Positions 18,216-26,669 of a stretch of 64,000 bases of DNA are shown piece after piece. The DNA is from Shewanella piezotolerans WP3 (GTDB taxonomy: Bacteria > Pseudomonadota > Gammaproteobacteria > Enterobacterales > Shewanellaceae): positions 1,116,001 to 1,180,000 of the forward strand of contig NC_011566.1 of the NCBI RefSeq assembly GCF_000014885.1. Direction: 5' to 3'. How positions within the stretch are numbered: the stretch's first letter is position 1; each line of letters starts with the position of its first letter. A program made the translations under genes and the position numbers. The notes beneath the pieces are model-generated. The model did not search any database. It was not told where the DNA came from and saw nothing but the letters and a program-made list of their open reading frames with translations.

Positions 18216-19388
18216 TTAACCGAGCGGAATAATGCTATCTACTTTAAAGACTAAAGAACAAGCACCGACTTTCGTCCAGTCAACTTGCTCTGGCGTAAAT
18301 GACGCACCAGCACCTAAACCTGGAACTTCAGTTACCCAGTCGTAACTTTTTAGTGAGGTTTTAGTGTAATCGATGGTGCCAAGAATACGTGCACCTTGGT
18401 TACGCTCGTGTTTAACAGAAAGCATAGGATCATACTCATAGTAAGACATACGTGCCTCACCATTCATAATTGCATTGTAGCAGGTGTTGTTTTTACCAAT
18501 GCTCATTGAAACCGTGTAGTCGTCACCCTCTTTTTTCATGCCGTAGCCAAAAATTGCAATGTTTGCCGTTTCAACGATTTCATTGGTTTCTTCATCGGTA
18601 AATTTATTTACTGTAGAGATAAGCTTAGCGCCCATCTGGTTGCTAAAACCATTTAAGCTGTAGCTCTTACCGTCAGTTGGGAACATGGCTTTGATATGTT
18701 CTCTGTCTTCTAACTGACAGGCCGCTGCTAAGCTATCAACACCTGGTGCTTCATCAGTTCCCTCTGCCCACTCAAAGTTATGGGTTGAGCCACTTAGTCG
18801 TGTCGCGAGGTAGTCTGCATTTAGGTAAGAGGCTGGCGTGTAATAGAACGAGCCAGAAGCACCTGTTTTACCATCGACGAGTGAGTCTGGTTTCTCGGGT
18901 TGAGTGAAGGTTGGATCTGTTGGGTTACCTGGATCAACAGGCGTCTCATCAGTATGTGGGTTATCATGGCATTGTGCACACGTCGCGCCGTAATCGGTAT
19001 GTGGTACTTTTACTGGTGCTTCGTAAGTGTGACAAGACATGCAGTCGGCTTCTTCCGCCGCTTTAATCATGTAGCTAGGCGTCGCATTTGCAGCTGAAAC
19101 TGGAGCATTTGGATCCACATAGTCAAATTTGACACCTGCTTCTGCACATTGCTCACTAAAGTTACTGATGTAGCTGACAGCTTTTGCTTGTAAACCGGTA
19201 TTGTCAGCTTGTAGGGCATCATTGCTCTCAACCAGAGATGTATTCGAAGACGTCAGTTCGGCATTTTGAGTTTCCAGTGCCGCTATTTGTGCTTCTAATC
19301 CTGAAGTATCAGTATTGTCATCATCATTACAACCCGTTAGTGCCAATATTGAGACACAAAGTAGGCTAAGCTTAAATTTATTTTTCAT
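18216..19388 (-). CDS. Diheme c-type cytochrome lipoprotein with flavinylation-like motif
   Basis: 390-aa predicted outer-surface or periplasmic redox lipoprotein. Visible parts in order: signal peptide with lipobox L-T-G-C20; an Asn/Asp-rich tether; a heptad coiled coil (~28-75); and two heme c sites, C116-M-S-C-H and C137-A-Q-C-H, within 26 residues. A Pro-rich linker follows, then D172-G-K-T-G-A-S178, which fits the D-x-x-[ST]-G-A-[ST] site that ApbE enzymes modify with FMN. The C-terminal ~200 residues form a separate domain. Its G-A-K-L-I-S-T-V, A-I-F-G-Y-G-M and Q-G-A-R-I-L-G-T-I-D segments remind me of pyridoxamine-phosphate-oxidase-like split barrels, but that is a weak resemblance. 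An ApbE paralogue lies 69 bp upstream on the same strand. RBS AGGGGA precedes the ATG. The cytochrome call is solid; flavinylation is inference. Confidence 0.8.
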   Translation of the reverse strand: MKNKFKLSLLCVSILALTGCNDDDNTDTSGLEAQIAALETQNAELTSSNTSLVESNDALQADNTGLQAKAVSYISNFSEQCAEAGVKFDYVDPNAPVSAANATPSYMIKAAEEADCMSCHTYEAPVKVPHTDYGATCAQCHDNPHTDETPVDPGNPTDPTFTQPEKPDSLVDGKTGASGSFYYTPASYLNADYLATRLSGSTHNFEWAEGTDEAPGVDSLAAACQLEDREHIKAMFPTDGKSYSLNGFSNQMGAKLISTVNKFTDEETNEIVETANIAIFGYGMKKEGDDYTVSMSIGKNNTCYNAIMNGEARMSYYEYDPMLSVKHERNQGARILGTIDYTKTSLKSYDWVTEVPGLGAGASFTPEQVDWTKVGACSLVFKVDSIIPLG

Positions 19389-19457
19389 TTTTATTCCCCT
19401 GCGTAGATTTATTCTACTTATGTTTTTATTTATTGCTTTTAGCGAAAATTTGTATTT

Positions 19458-20459
19458 TTAATTAAGGTATTGCTTGAAGTTATTTGAATAGTGAGTGGTT
19501 AATTTTCCAAATTTGTCCTCGATTATCATGATTGAAAGATTATTGTTATTTGCTATTTCTAGTGATTTTGATATCGGCAATATCATGAAAGCGGTAGCTA
19601 AACCATCTGACTTCATACAGGTTTCACTTATTACTGTTGCAGATACTACGGTATGTTGTACTGGTCGGCCTGAGAGTGGGTTAATAATGTGAGAATAATG
19701 TTTTCCATTACTTTCAAAGTATTTCCTGTAATCACCAGAGGTCGCAACAGCCATATTTTTTGGTGAGATGACGGCTATTTGTCCAGTTGAATATGCAAAT
19801 GGCTTATCTATCCCTACTGCCCAAGGTCTGTTGTTTTTCTTAGTGCCTTTTAGCTTTAATTCACCACCAATGTCGACGAGATAGTTGTCGATATCATTTT
19901 TTTCTAACAGCGTCGCAATAGCATCGACGGCATAACCTTTTGCGATCGCTGAAAGATCTAACGTTACCTGTTTATTTGAACGCTGTAACTTACCATTCTC
20001 AATCGCAATTTTATCTGCACCAGTAAGCGCTCTTACCGCTGCTATCTCTGAGTCTGACGGGGCCTTTTCAATTTTACCACTTACGCCAAACCCCCATAAC
20101 TGTATTAGCGGAGCAACGGTAATATCTAAGGCACCTTCAGTGCTCTTATTAAGCACAATTGCTTGTGCTACCACTTCACCAAGTTCAGAGGAAAGATTAA
20201 TATTCTTTAACTGTTCGCTGTTATTAATAATGCTTAATTCAGAGCTGCTATCCCATGTAGACATCGACTTGTTTATCTCTTCAAGTCTACTATCTATTTT
20301 TACGGATAGCTCGTTCATCCTGTCTGCTGATATATTACCCTCTACCCAGGTTACTTTAAAAGTGTTTCCCATGGTGGAACCTTTTAACGTCTTTATGTCG
20401 TGAGCCGAACAGGTCGATGATATTATTATTAGTAGTGTAGCTTTCAAAAAGCGATTCAT
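19458..20459 (-). CDS. FAD:protein FMN transferase, second ApbE paralogue
   Basis: Periplasmic enzyme predicted to transfer FMN from FAD onto Ser/Thr of target proteins. The 333-aa protein has an N-terminal signal peptide (~1-18, cleaved after C-S-A rather than lipidated). The full ApbE motif set is present: G-S-T-M-G-N-T-F near residue 28, L-D-L-S-A-I-A-K-G-Y-A-V-D, D-I-G-G-E-L, T-S-G-D-Y, H-I-I-N-P and the catalytic region S-D-G-L-A-T-A. It differs clearly from the nqr-linked ApbE at 60331. It is immediately upstream of and co-directional with the diheme lipoprotein gene, which carries a matching target motif, so the two probably form a dedicated enzyme-substrate pair. The gene and its upstream region are more AT-rich than the neighbours. 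Confidence 0.92.
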   Translation of the reverse strand: MNRFLKATLLIIISSTCSAHDIKTLKGSTMGNTFKVTWVEGNISADRMNELSVKIDSRLEEINKSMSTWDSSSELSIINNSEQLKNINLSSELGEVVAQAIVLNKSTEGALDITVAPLIQLWGFGVSGKIEKAPSDSEIAAVRALTGADKIAIENGKLQRSNKQVTLDLSAIAKGYAVDAIATLLEKNDIDNYLVDIGGELKLKGTKKNNRPWAVGIDKPFAYSTGQIAVISPKNMAVATSGDYRKYFESNGKHYSHIINPLSGRPVQHTVVSATVISETCMKSDGLATAFMILPISKSLEIANNNNLSIMIIEDKFGKLTTHYSNNFKQYLN

Positions 20460-21107
20460 ATTTAAAACTGTGTTATTAGCGTTTTTTTAAAGTATACGTT
20501 GAGATTTTTTATAAATGTGATTGTAATCAAGGTTATTGTTTTTGATGCATATTGATACATTTTTTATTGACTTTAGGGTATTGTAATTGGCTGGTCGTAT
20601 CTTTTTATCTTGCTGATTTAAATTGTTTTTATTTTCCTGCTTGCTGGTTTTTTCATTGGATTCCTTAGTTCTAACTAAATTAGAGGTGCTTTTAATTCGT
20701 GGTTAAATGTTGTTGCGTTAATATCTGTTTTTTATATTTATTTTGACTCGGGTCGATGCATGCCTAAATATGTGACTGAATTTAAGTTAAATAATTTCTT
20801 GTGTCTTAATTAGTACTTATTGCTATTAATGTGAACCGTACAGATGATCTTTATAAATGTTGTAATAGTCACGACTGACAGATAACACTTAATTGGTTGC
20901 ATGAGTTTTGAACAGTAGCGATTTTTCAGAGACTTCTAAATGCTATTCATGTTGATGTGATGGCTCGCGGGTGAACGATGTAAGCGCACTAAAAGTTGGC
21001 TTGATTTGACTTTATTGATTCAAGCCCTTGCCAAATCCTTAGTGGGCGCGTAAAACTGCGCTATAGATTTGAGTTTTGATTTAGAAGCATCGCATTGGAA
21101 GGTAAAT
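20460..21107. other. AT-rich intergenic region between the apbE paralogue and lgt-like gene
   Basis: About 650 bp with unusually high T content, especially 20500-20900, between divergent genes. No ORF with family resemblance and no repeat copy was found. It must contain promoters for both neighbours. Confidence 0.45.
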
Positions 21108-21896
21108 TTGGACCATATAATTTGGAATGTAGATCCTGTAGCAATTAGTTTTATGGGGCTTAAAGTACATTGGTACGGCATATTATTTGCGTTAGCTATC
21201 GCCTCAGGTTTTCAGGTGATGAAGCGCATTTATGTCAGGGAAAACCTACCGGTAGAGTCGCTAGATAATCTACTCATGTATTGCGTGGTGGGGATCATTG
21301 TTGGCGCTCGTTTAGCTCACTGTTTGTTTTACGACCCTGCATATTATTTAAGTCATCCACTTAAAATCTTTGCGATATGGGAAGGGGGCTTGGCTAGCCA
21401 TGGCGGCGGTCTCGGCGCTATCCTTGCACTCTACTATTATCAGCGCCAGGTTAAGCTGCCATTTCTGTTCTTGCTCGATCGCTTAGCGATTGCGACTGCA
21501 ATCTTTGGTTTCTTTGTGCGTATGGCTAACTTTGTTAACTCAGAGATTTTGGGCTTGCCGACGAATCAGCCATGGGGGATCATTTTTGAGAGGATCGATA
21601 TGCTGCCTCGCCACCCCGCTCAGCTTTATGAAGCCATCGCCTACTTGTCCATATTCGCGCTGTTGTGGTGCATCTATCGAATGACAGCAATGAAACAGAA
21701 ACATGGTGCTATTTTTGGCTTGTTCTTAGTTTTAGTATTTAGCTCACGTTTTGTTATTGAGATGGTGAAGGTTAAGCAGGCTGTGTACGCTGATACATGG
21801 ACTTTCAGTGCCGGTCAACTTTTGAGTATCCCGTTCCTGTTAGTCGGTGTGGCATTGTTAGTACTACCTTATGTACGCAACATTAAAACAAGCTAA
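21108..21896 (+). CDS. lgt: Prolipoprotein diacylglyceryl transferase, Bacteroidetes-like Lgt
   Basis: Membrane enzyme that attaches diacylglycerol to the lipobox cysteine. The ~262-aa protein has about seven membrane segments. Conserved Lgt elements are visible: W-Y-G-I-L-F in the first helix, G-A-R-L-A-H-C-L-F-Y, the essential His in L-A-S-H-G-G, the R-M-A-N-F-V-N-S-E signature, and P-R-H-P-A-Q-L-Y-E. Several of these (C-L-F-Y-D-P-x-Y-Y, N-S-E instead of N-G-E, P-x-N-x-P-W-G) recall Bacteroidetes Lgt rather than the usual Shewanella enzyme, so I suspect a second, acquired copy. The start is a TTG with GGAAGG at the right distance; a TTG 13 codons upstream (21069) has no ribosome site. Confidence 0.88.
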   Translation: MDHIIWNVDPVAISFMGLKVHWYGILFALAIASGFQVMKRIYVRENLPVESLDNLLMYCVVGIIVGARLAHCLFYDPAYYLSHPLKIFAIWEGGLASHGGGLGAILALYYYQRQVKLPFLFLLDRLAIATAIFGFFVRMANFVNSEILGLPTNQPWGIIFERIDMLPRHPAQLYEAIAYLSIFALLWCIYRMTAMKQKHGAIFGLFLVLVFSSRFVIEMVKVKQAVYADTWTFSAGQLLSIPFLLVGVALLVLPYVRNIKTS

Positions 21897-21932
21897 ATAA
21901 CATAAAGGTCGTTAAGCAATTAATGGGACTAA

Positions 21933-21968
21933 TAAAAAACCGCTAGTGCGATGCGCTAGCGGTTTTTG
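21933..21968. terminator. Bidirectional terminator between lgt and the TonB receptor gene
   Basis: AAAAAACCGCTAG-tgcgatg-CGCTAGCGGTTTTT, a strong stem with A and T tails, between convergent genes. Confidence 0.9.
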
Positions 21969-21992
21969 TTTTTTTATTTACTTAGCCTGAGT

Positions 21993-24149
21993 TTAGAAAG
22001 GCAGTGTGAAGCCAATTGTTGCAGTACGACCCATACCTTTAAAGTAACGGGTGTCTTTACCGACAGTTTGTGAGTAGTAAGTGTAATAGTCTTCGTTAAG
22101 CAGATTTTGAATGCCTATGCTGAGCATGCCATCGTATACAGGGATCGCGACTGATGCATCGACCGTAGTGTAGCCATCAAAGTTAGCGTAGACATGGTTG
22201 TCGGCATTTTTGAAGTCTTTATCCATGAAGAAGTTAGCTTGAACTCGGGTCGAAATGTCGTTATCGAAATTATGTGTCCAGAATAGATTGATACGATTCG
22301 GTGAGATGTTCGCACCGTCTAAATCAGTATCAACGCTCTGATCATCATTAGAGTCATATTCGCCATTTTGAATAGCGATGTTAACGCCAACGTCGTCATG
22401 ATCACCTAAATATGCGGTAATGTTTGACTCTATTCCTTCAATCACGCTTTTTTCACGCTTAATCACAAATGAACCACTGCCGTCGCCTTTATCAACCATG
22501 CGAGCACCATAGTCACTTGATGAACGATAGTAAGCTATCTTTGCGGAGAAGTTTTCACCTTGGTAGTCGGCGCCAAATTCGATGTTGTCGGTGACAATTG
22601 GGTCAAGCGCTAAGGTATCTTCAATGCTTGGATTTGCGCCTTGGAAGTTATCGCCATCACGTAACACACGGCCGACATCTGGCATGCCAAAGCCTTGGTT
22701 AAAGCTGGTGTATACTCGCAGTGCAGAGTTAACTTTGTATGAAGCGCCGATGTTGAAAAGTGTTTCTGTAAAGTCAGGTGAGCCACCTTCAATGTGCTTA
22801 TCGCCATAGCCATAAAGGGTTTTATAATCATCGACATTCAGTTTTGCATACTCGTAACGCACACCACCGGATAAAGTCAGGTTGTCGATAATGTCATAAT
22901 CTATCTGGGCAAATGGGGCGATGTTGTCATAAGTGCTCTCAGGTACCCATGAGGCACCACTTACTACCATGTCTTGTTCTGTGGTATCACGGAACATATC
23001 TAAACCATAAGCAATGCTGACACCCGAATCTGCGATGTTACTCGCCATCATTGAAGCCTTCATCCCCCATTTTACAGACTTGTTGCGAGACTGTTCGTAG
23101 TAAAGCGACTCACCGTTGCTGCCAGTGCCACACACTGTCACTTGATCACTGCCTTCCATGCTCGGGTCATAAAAGTCTTCCCAGCAGCCGCCGCCGTATA
23201 CCGCTTCAAAGTTTTGATTAAAAAACTGCAGGTTAAGTTGTTGACCTGCAATATCTTGGTGGGTGTAAGTTAGGCTTGTTGTGGTCACTTGGTTATTAGC
23301 GGCTTCCCAAGGCTGTTCTTGCTCGATTGCACCCGTTGGAATGTCATTTTCTTTATCACCCTTAACGGCCATGTAGTCGCCGTTATTTTCCATGGTGTAA
23401 TGGTTTACCATTAGCTCAAGACGCGACTCATCGAAGTTGTGACCTAGCTTGAGGAAAAAATCGGCACTTTGGCTGTCCATTGACTCACCCTGGGTGGTGT
23501 CGACACCAATGATTTCATCGTTAGCATCATAGTACACGCCATTGTTGCGGTAACTAACAGAACCAATCATATCTAAGTTTTCAGACTCACCCGAAAAAGC
23601 ATAACTAGTGCCAAAACTCACACCGTCTGAGTCAAGGCTATTAGGGACGGTGACATCAAAGCTTACTTGGTGTTCATTATCGCCAGTGGGCTTTTTGGTG
23701 ATGTAGTTGATGATGCCGCCCTGTGCGCCAAGACCGTGCATCGCATTAGCACCATGAATGATCTCAATGCGCTCAATCATTGCGGGATCGATAGTCTGGC
23801 CTGAGCGACCGCCACTGCGTAGTGGGTTAGACTGCGGCACACCATCAATCATAATTAGTGGTGTTCGTCCGCGCAATGTTTCACCAGTATTACTCATTTT
23901 CTGACGGCTTGGAGAGAAGCTAGGTGCTAGATTGCCGATGATAGTAGACAGATCTTTAGTGGTTCTAAACTGCTCCTCGAGCATCTGCTGGTCGATAATC
24001 GTGACAGTATTTGGGATTGCGCTGACGGGTTTGTCCATTCTGCTGGAAGTAACGGTAATGACTTCAATATCCTCATCTTGGGCGTGAGCAATATTGGGCA
24101 GAAGTGCAGCTGAAATAGAAAGCGCAATTAAAGAGGTCTTAAACTTCAT
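21993..24149 (-). CDS. TonB-dependent receptor, probable ferric-siderophore receptor
   Basis: 718-aa outer-membrane receptor. A signal peptide (~1-23, ending A-H-A) is followed by a TonB-box-like stretch (D-I-E-V-I-T-V-T-S). The plug domain (~45-155) has L-R-G-R, M-I-D-G-V-P and I-E-R-I-E-I-I-H-G. A long beta-barrel follows, with a G-F-x-x-P-D-V-G-R-x-L segment typical of siderophore and enterobactin-like receptors, and ends in the aromatic C-terminal F. A Fur-box-like sequence lies ~95 bp upstream, which supports iron-regulated uptake. The ligand cannot be told from sequence. Confidence 0.93.
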   Translation of the reverse strand: MKFKTSLIALSISAALLPNIAHAQDEDIEVITVTSSRMDKPVSAIPNTVTIIDQQMLEEQFRTTKDLSTIIGNLAPSFSPSRQKMSNTGETLRGRTPLIMIDGVPQSNPLRSGGRSGQTIDPAMIERIEIIHGANAMHGLGAQGGIINYITKKPTGDNEHQVSFDVTVPNSLDSDGVSFGTSYAFSGESENLDMIGSVSYRNNGVYYDANDEIIGVDTTQGESMDSQSADFFLKLGHNFDESRLELMVNHYTMENNGDYMAVKGDKENDIPTGAIEQEQPWEAANNQVTTTSLTYTHQDIAGQQLNLQFFNQNFEAVYGGGCWEDFYDPSMEGSDQVTVCGTGSNGESLYYEQSRNKSVKWGMKASMMASNIADSGVSIAYGLDMFRDTTEQDMVVSGASWVPESTYDNIAPFAQIDYDIIDNLTLSGGVRYEYAKLNVDDYKTLYGYGDKHIEGGSPDFTETLFNIGASYKVNSALRVYTSFNQGFGMPDVGRVLRDGDNFQGANPSIEDTLALDPIVTDNIEFGADYQGENFSAKIAYYRSSSDYGARMVDKGDGSGSFVIKREKSVIEGIESNITAYLGDHDDVGVNIAIQNGEYDSNDDQSVDTDLDGANISPNRINLFWTHNFDNDISTRVQANFFMDKDFKNADNHVYANFDGYTTVDASVAIPVYDGMLSIGIQNLLNEDYYTYYSQTVGKDTRYFKGMGRTATIGFTLPF

Positions 24150-24240
24150 GATAGATCCCGTTTAAGTGGAGACACCTTAATACATCAAGTTAGTCCGTTG
24201 GTGAAGCAATCCCTGAGTGTGTCAATCACTGAATATAAAT

Positions 24241-24259
24241 GATAATGATTATTGTTGGC
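24241..24259 (-). promoter_or_regulatory. Candidate Fur box upstream of the TonB receptor gene
   Basis: GATAATGATTATTGTTGGC matches 14 of 19 positions of the Fur consensus by my alignment. It lies about 92 bp upstream of the receptor start codon, in a region expected to hold its promoter. Confidence 0.7.
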
Positions 24260-24512
24260 GGCAAGTATGGAGAAGCATATTTGTTGAGTCTATGAAAAGT
24301 TCCACTTTTATTAACCTTAAATATAGGAATTGTGATTCACATCTAACATATGTTTGTTGTAGGTTGATTTTTAGTCTGTTTTTATATTGATTTATACTCT
24401 GGAGTTAACAAGCGCGCAGGGTAGCTTCTAACAACAAAGTAATTCATTTAACTTTATGCTGGTAACCGCTATGCTGGTTTTTTGGTGAAAATATAGGCTT
24501 AGATATATAGAT

Positions 24513-25100
24513 ATGAAACTTGGTTTACTATTGTTTCTGCCGCTGTTACTGATACTGCAAGGCTGCGATAAGGCTCAGGTGCCACAATTGTCATCGCAGG
24601 CGACAATTGTGGCTTTTGGCGACAGCTTAACTGCGGGCGTGGGGGCGTCGGCTGGTAGCGATTATCCGACTCAACTTGCTAACTTAAGTGGCTTTAACAT
24701 CATTAATGCGGGAATATCAGGCGAGACAACTAAAGAGGGGTTAAAGCGATTATCATCAGTACTAGCTAAGCATGGACCTGAGCTGCTGATTTTATTAGAA
24801 GGTGGCAATGACTTTTTAAGAAACCGGCCCCTAGCGGAGACCAAAGCAAATTTGGCCGCGATGATTGAGCTGGCTCAATCTCAAGGAGTGACTGTTTTGC
24901 TGATTGCAGTGCCACAGAAGAGTTTGTTTCTAACAGCTTCACCTATCTATGCTGAATTGGCGCAGGAATACCAATTAGTTATTTTAGAAGAAACACTTAG
25001 TGATCTACTCGCCAGCCCGAGTAAAAAGTCGGATGCAATACACCTCAATGACGCAGGTTATCAAGTATTGGCTGAGGCGGTTTATCAGCTTCTCAGATAA
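24513..25100 (+). CDS. SGNH/GDSL hydrolase lipoprotein (arylesterase/lysophospholipase, TesA-like)
   Basis: 195-aa predicted esterase or thioesterase resembling TesA, but with a lipoprotein signal: hydrophobic N-terminus and lipobox L-Q-G-C18. Block I reads F-G-D-S38-L-T-A-G with the nucleophile. An oxyanion Gly/Asn follow in N-A-G-I-S-G-E and G-G-N-D, and the catalytic Asp/His pair is in D-A-I-H-L-N-D near the C-terminus. The length is that of TesA. It is monocistronic, between the Fur-controlled receptor (divergent) and the HDOD gene. The substrate is not predictable; TesA-like enzymes act on acyl-CoA, lysophospholipid and aryl esters. Confidence 0.92.
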   Translation: MKLGLLLFLPLLLILQGCDKAQVPQLSSQATIVAFGDSLTAGVGASAGSDYPTQLANLSGFNIINAGISGETTKEGLKRLSSVLAKHGPELLILLEGGNDFLRNRPLAETKANLAAMIELAQSQGVTVLLIAVPQKSLFLTASPIYAELAQEYQLVILEETLSDLLASPSKKSDAIHLNDAGYQVLAEAVYQLLR

Positions 25101-25451
25101 GAGTAAGTGGTTACAAATGAATTTTCGAAAGAGTTTTTTCTGCTTTATAACAACCAAAATTATCCATAAATCGCTAAATAGTCACTTGTGCTATTTATGT
25201 AAGCATTTTAACTCGCTACGAAGTAGGGAGAAAGCAGTATGTTTGTGTGGTTTTACATATTCAACTCATTCTTTATTTGGATTGCTATTGGAATCACAGA
25301 TTTATTCACTGAATATAATTTTATGCCGAAAAAAAGCCTAAAACTTGGTAAGCTAGGGGACTTGGCCTAGTGCCGCATGCGTTTGTTAGTCGAACTAGTA
25401 CTGCAGTACGCATATAAATTAATAAATATAATAAAAGGTTTAAGGTTTAAA
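25101..25451. other. Intergenic region between the esterase and HDOD genes
   Basis: 351 bp, AT-rich. It contains a short open frame without family resemblance and the presumed promoter of the HDOD gene. I see no repeat-family copy and no recognisable RNA. Confidence 0.4.
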
Positions 25452-26180
25452 ATGACAGATCTTGAGCAGCAGGTATTTACTCAAGTACGCGCTATTATTG
25501 GCAACGAAGAGCAGGTAATTGGTCGCAGAGGGATACTCATCCCATTGAAAAAGGCGATTATTGCTGATGGCGATATTAGAAATGTCATTGACATTGTCTC
25601 GTCAGATCCGGCGCTATCTGCACACTTATTGTGGCGCAGCAGTACGGCAAATCAAATCTCTGCTCAATCAACTAAGAATCGTTCATTGAAGGATGCTTTA
25701 GTTAGGCTTGGACAGGTAAATATTTACCGTTACGCGTTTACCTTTTATTTAAAGGAAAGGTTAGATGAATTAAAAGAGCCTTATAAGAAGCTGGTTCACG
25801 GCTACTGGGCATTAACTGAAGCTGTCGCAACAGATGCGGTTGACACTCTGTACCAGATGAACAGTTTTGATATCAGCCCCGATGAGGTGCAGACTCTTGC
25901 ATTGTTTAGTGTATTTGGCGATATCATTGCGTTAACGGCCTTTGCCTATCTAAACAGTGAAGCGGACAAGCCTTATTCATTGAGCGTGCTTAAAGGTATT
26001 CTAGAAAATCAGCAGCAAACACTGACGATGGAAGCTTTTGAGTCATTAGGACTTGATGATGAGCTACGTGATGAATTTTTGATTGCACACAATTTGCGAC
26101 AAACTCATAACGTTTCATCACCAGGTTTAGTACTTAGGCGTACGCTAGCAAAACGAAATCTACTTTTACGACCGTTATAG
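25452..26180 (+). CDS. HDOD domain protein
   Basis: 242-aa protein with an HDOD domain, a degenerate HD-superfamily domain found in bacterial signalling proteins. The core runs from about residue 40 (S-D-P-A-L-S-A-H-L-L-W-R-S) through S-L-K-D-A-L-V-R-L-G to the helical C-terminus. No GGDEF, EAL or receiver domain is attached. The frame is open 25 codons further upstream, but the ATG at 25452 yields the usual short N-terminus. It stands alone, followed directly by the repeat cluster at 26198. The role is unknown; regulation of motility or stress is common for the family but not shown here. Confidence 0.82.
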   Translation: MTDLEQQVFTQVRAIIGNEEQVIGRRGILIPLKKAIIADGDIRNVIDIVSSDPALSAHLLWRSSTANQISAQSTKNRSLKDALVRLGQVNIYRYAFTFYLKERLDELKEPYKKLVHGYWALTEAVATDAVDTLYQMNSFDISPDEVQTLALFSVFGDIIALTAFAYLNSEADKPYSLSVLKGILENQQQTLTMEAFESLGLDDELRDEFLIAHNLRQTHNVSSPGLVLRRTLAKRNLLLRPL

Positions 26181-26197
26181 CTATTTCCTAAATAGTA

Positions 26198-26477
26198 ATA
26201 CCAATTGCATTAAGTATTTGACCATTTCAGAGCCCCTCAGCCTTTTTAATTCAAAGCGCATTGGTAAAGAAATGGTTATTCCCTTTTAAGCCAATGCAAA
26301 GCAGAAGTGGAAAGACTGAAGGGCTCACGTAGTGCGGCTGAGGTTAAACAAATTGGCAAACGCTGTATGCTTCGCTATGGGATTTGGATATAGAATAACT
26401 ATTAGCTCAAATTCCACTACTTGCCTACAGTGTTTTGAATTCCCGCTGAATGGTCAAACTTTTAATGCAATTGGTAT
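26198..26477. repeat. MITE-like non-coding repeat with terminal inverted repeats
   Basis: A 280-bp element bounded by imperfect inverted repeats: left ATACCAATTGCATTAAgtatTTGACCATTtCAG, and right, read in reverse complement, ATACCAATTGCATTAAaagTTTGACCATTCAG. It contains the blocks GAAATGGTTATTCCCTTTT and CCCGCTGAATG, which also occur in the repeats at 35074 and 52607. There is no transposase frame. Confidence 0.75.
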
Positions 26478-26669
26478 GAGACAATGCAACGTAGCAGTGA
26501 AAATCCTGAGGCGCTCACAGCGTGCGGCTGATATTTAAGGCATAGGGAAATCACTTTATACAGCGCATGTGGCTTTCGATATCGAATAACGATTAGCGAT
26601 AAGCCACATACTTGTCTAAAGTGATTTTAACTCCCGCTGAATGAGCAACTCTATCAATGGAGTTGGTAT
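26478..26669. repeat. Partial second copy of the MITE-like repeat, abutting metR
   Basis: This stretch repeats the right half of the preceding element in diverged form: gaGGCTCACagCGTGCGGCTGA, then aatAACgATTAGC, ACTTGtCTA, AACTCCCGCTGAATG, and a TTGGTAT end. The left half is missing. Its last base touches the metR stop codon, so it may supply the 3' end of the metR transcript. Confidence 0.6.

Noticed and set aside
25000..25341. 113-aa ORF overlapping the end of the esterase gene
   Set aside because: It starts inside the esterase gene in another frame, lacks a ribosome site and runs into AT-rich spacer.
26332..26538. 68-aa ORF inside the repeat cluster
   Set aside because: It is composed of MITE-like repeat sequence, crosses the boundary between two elements, and has no family resemblance or ribosome site.
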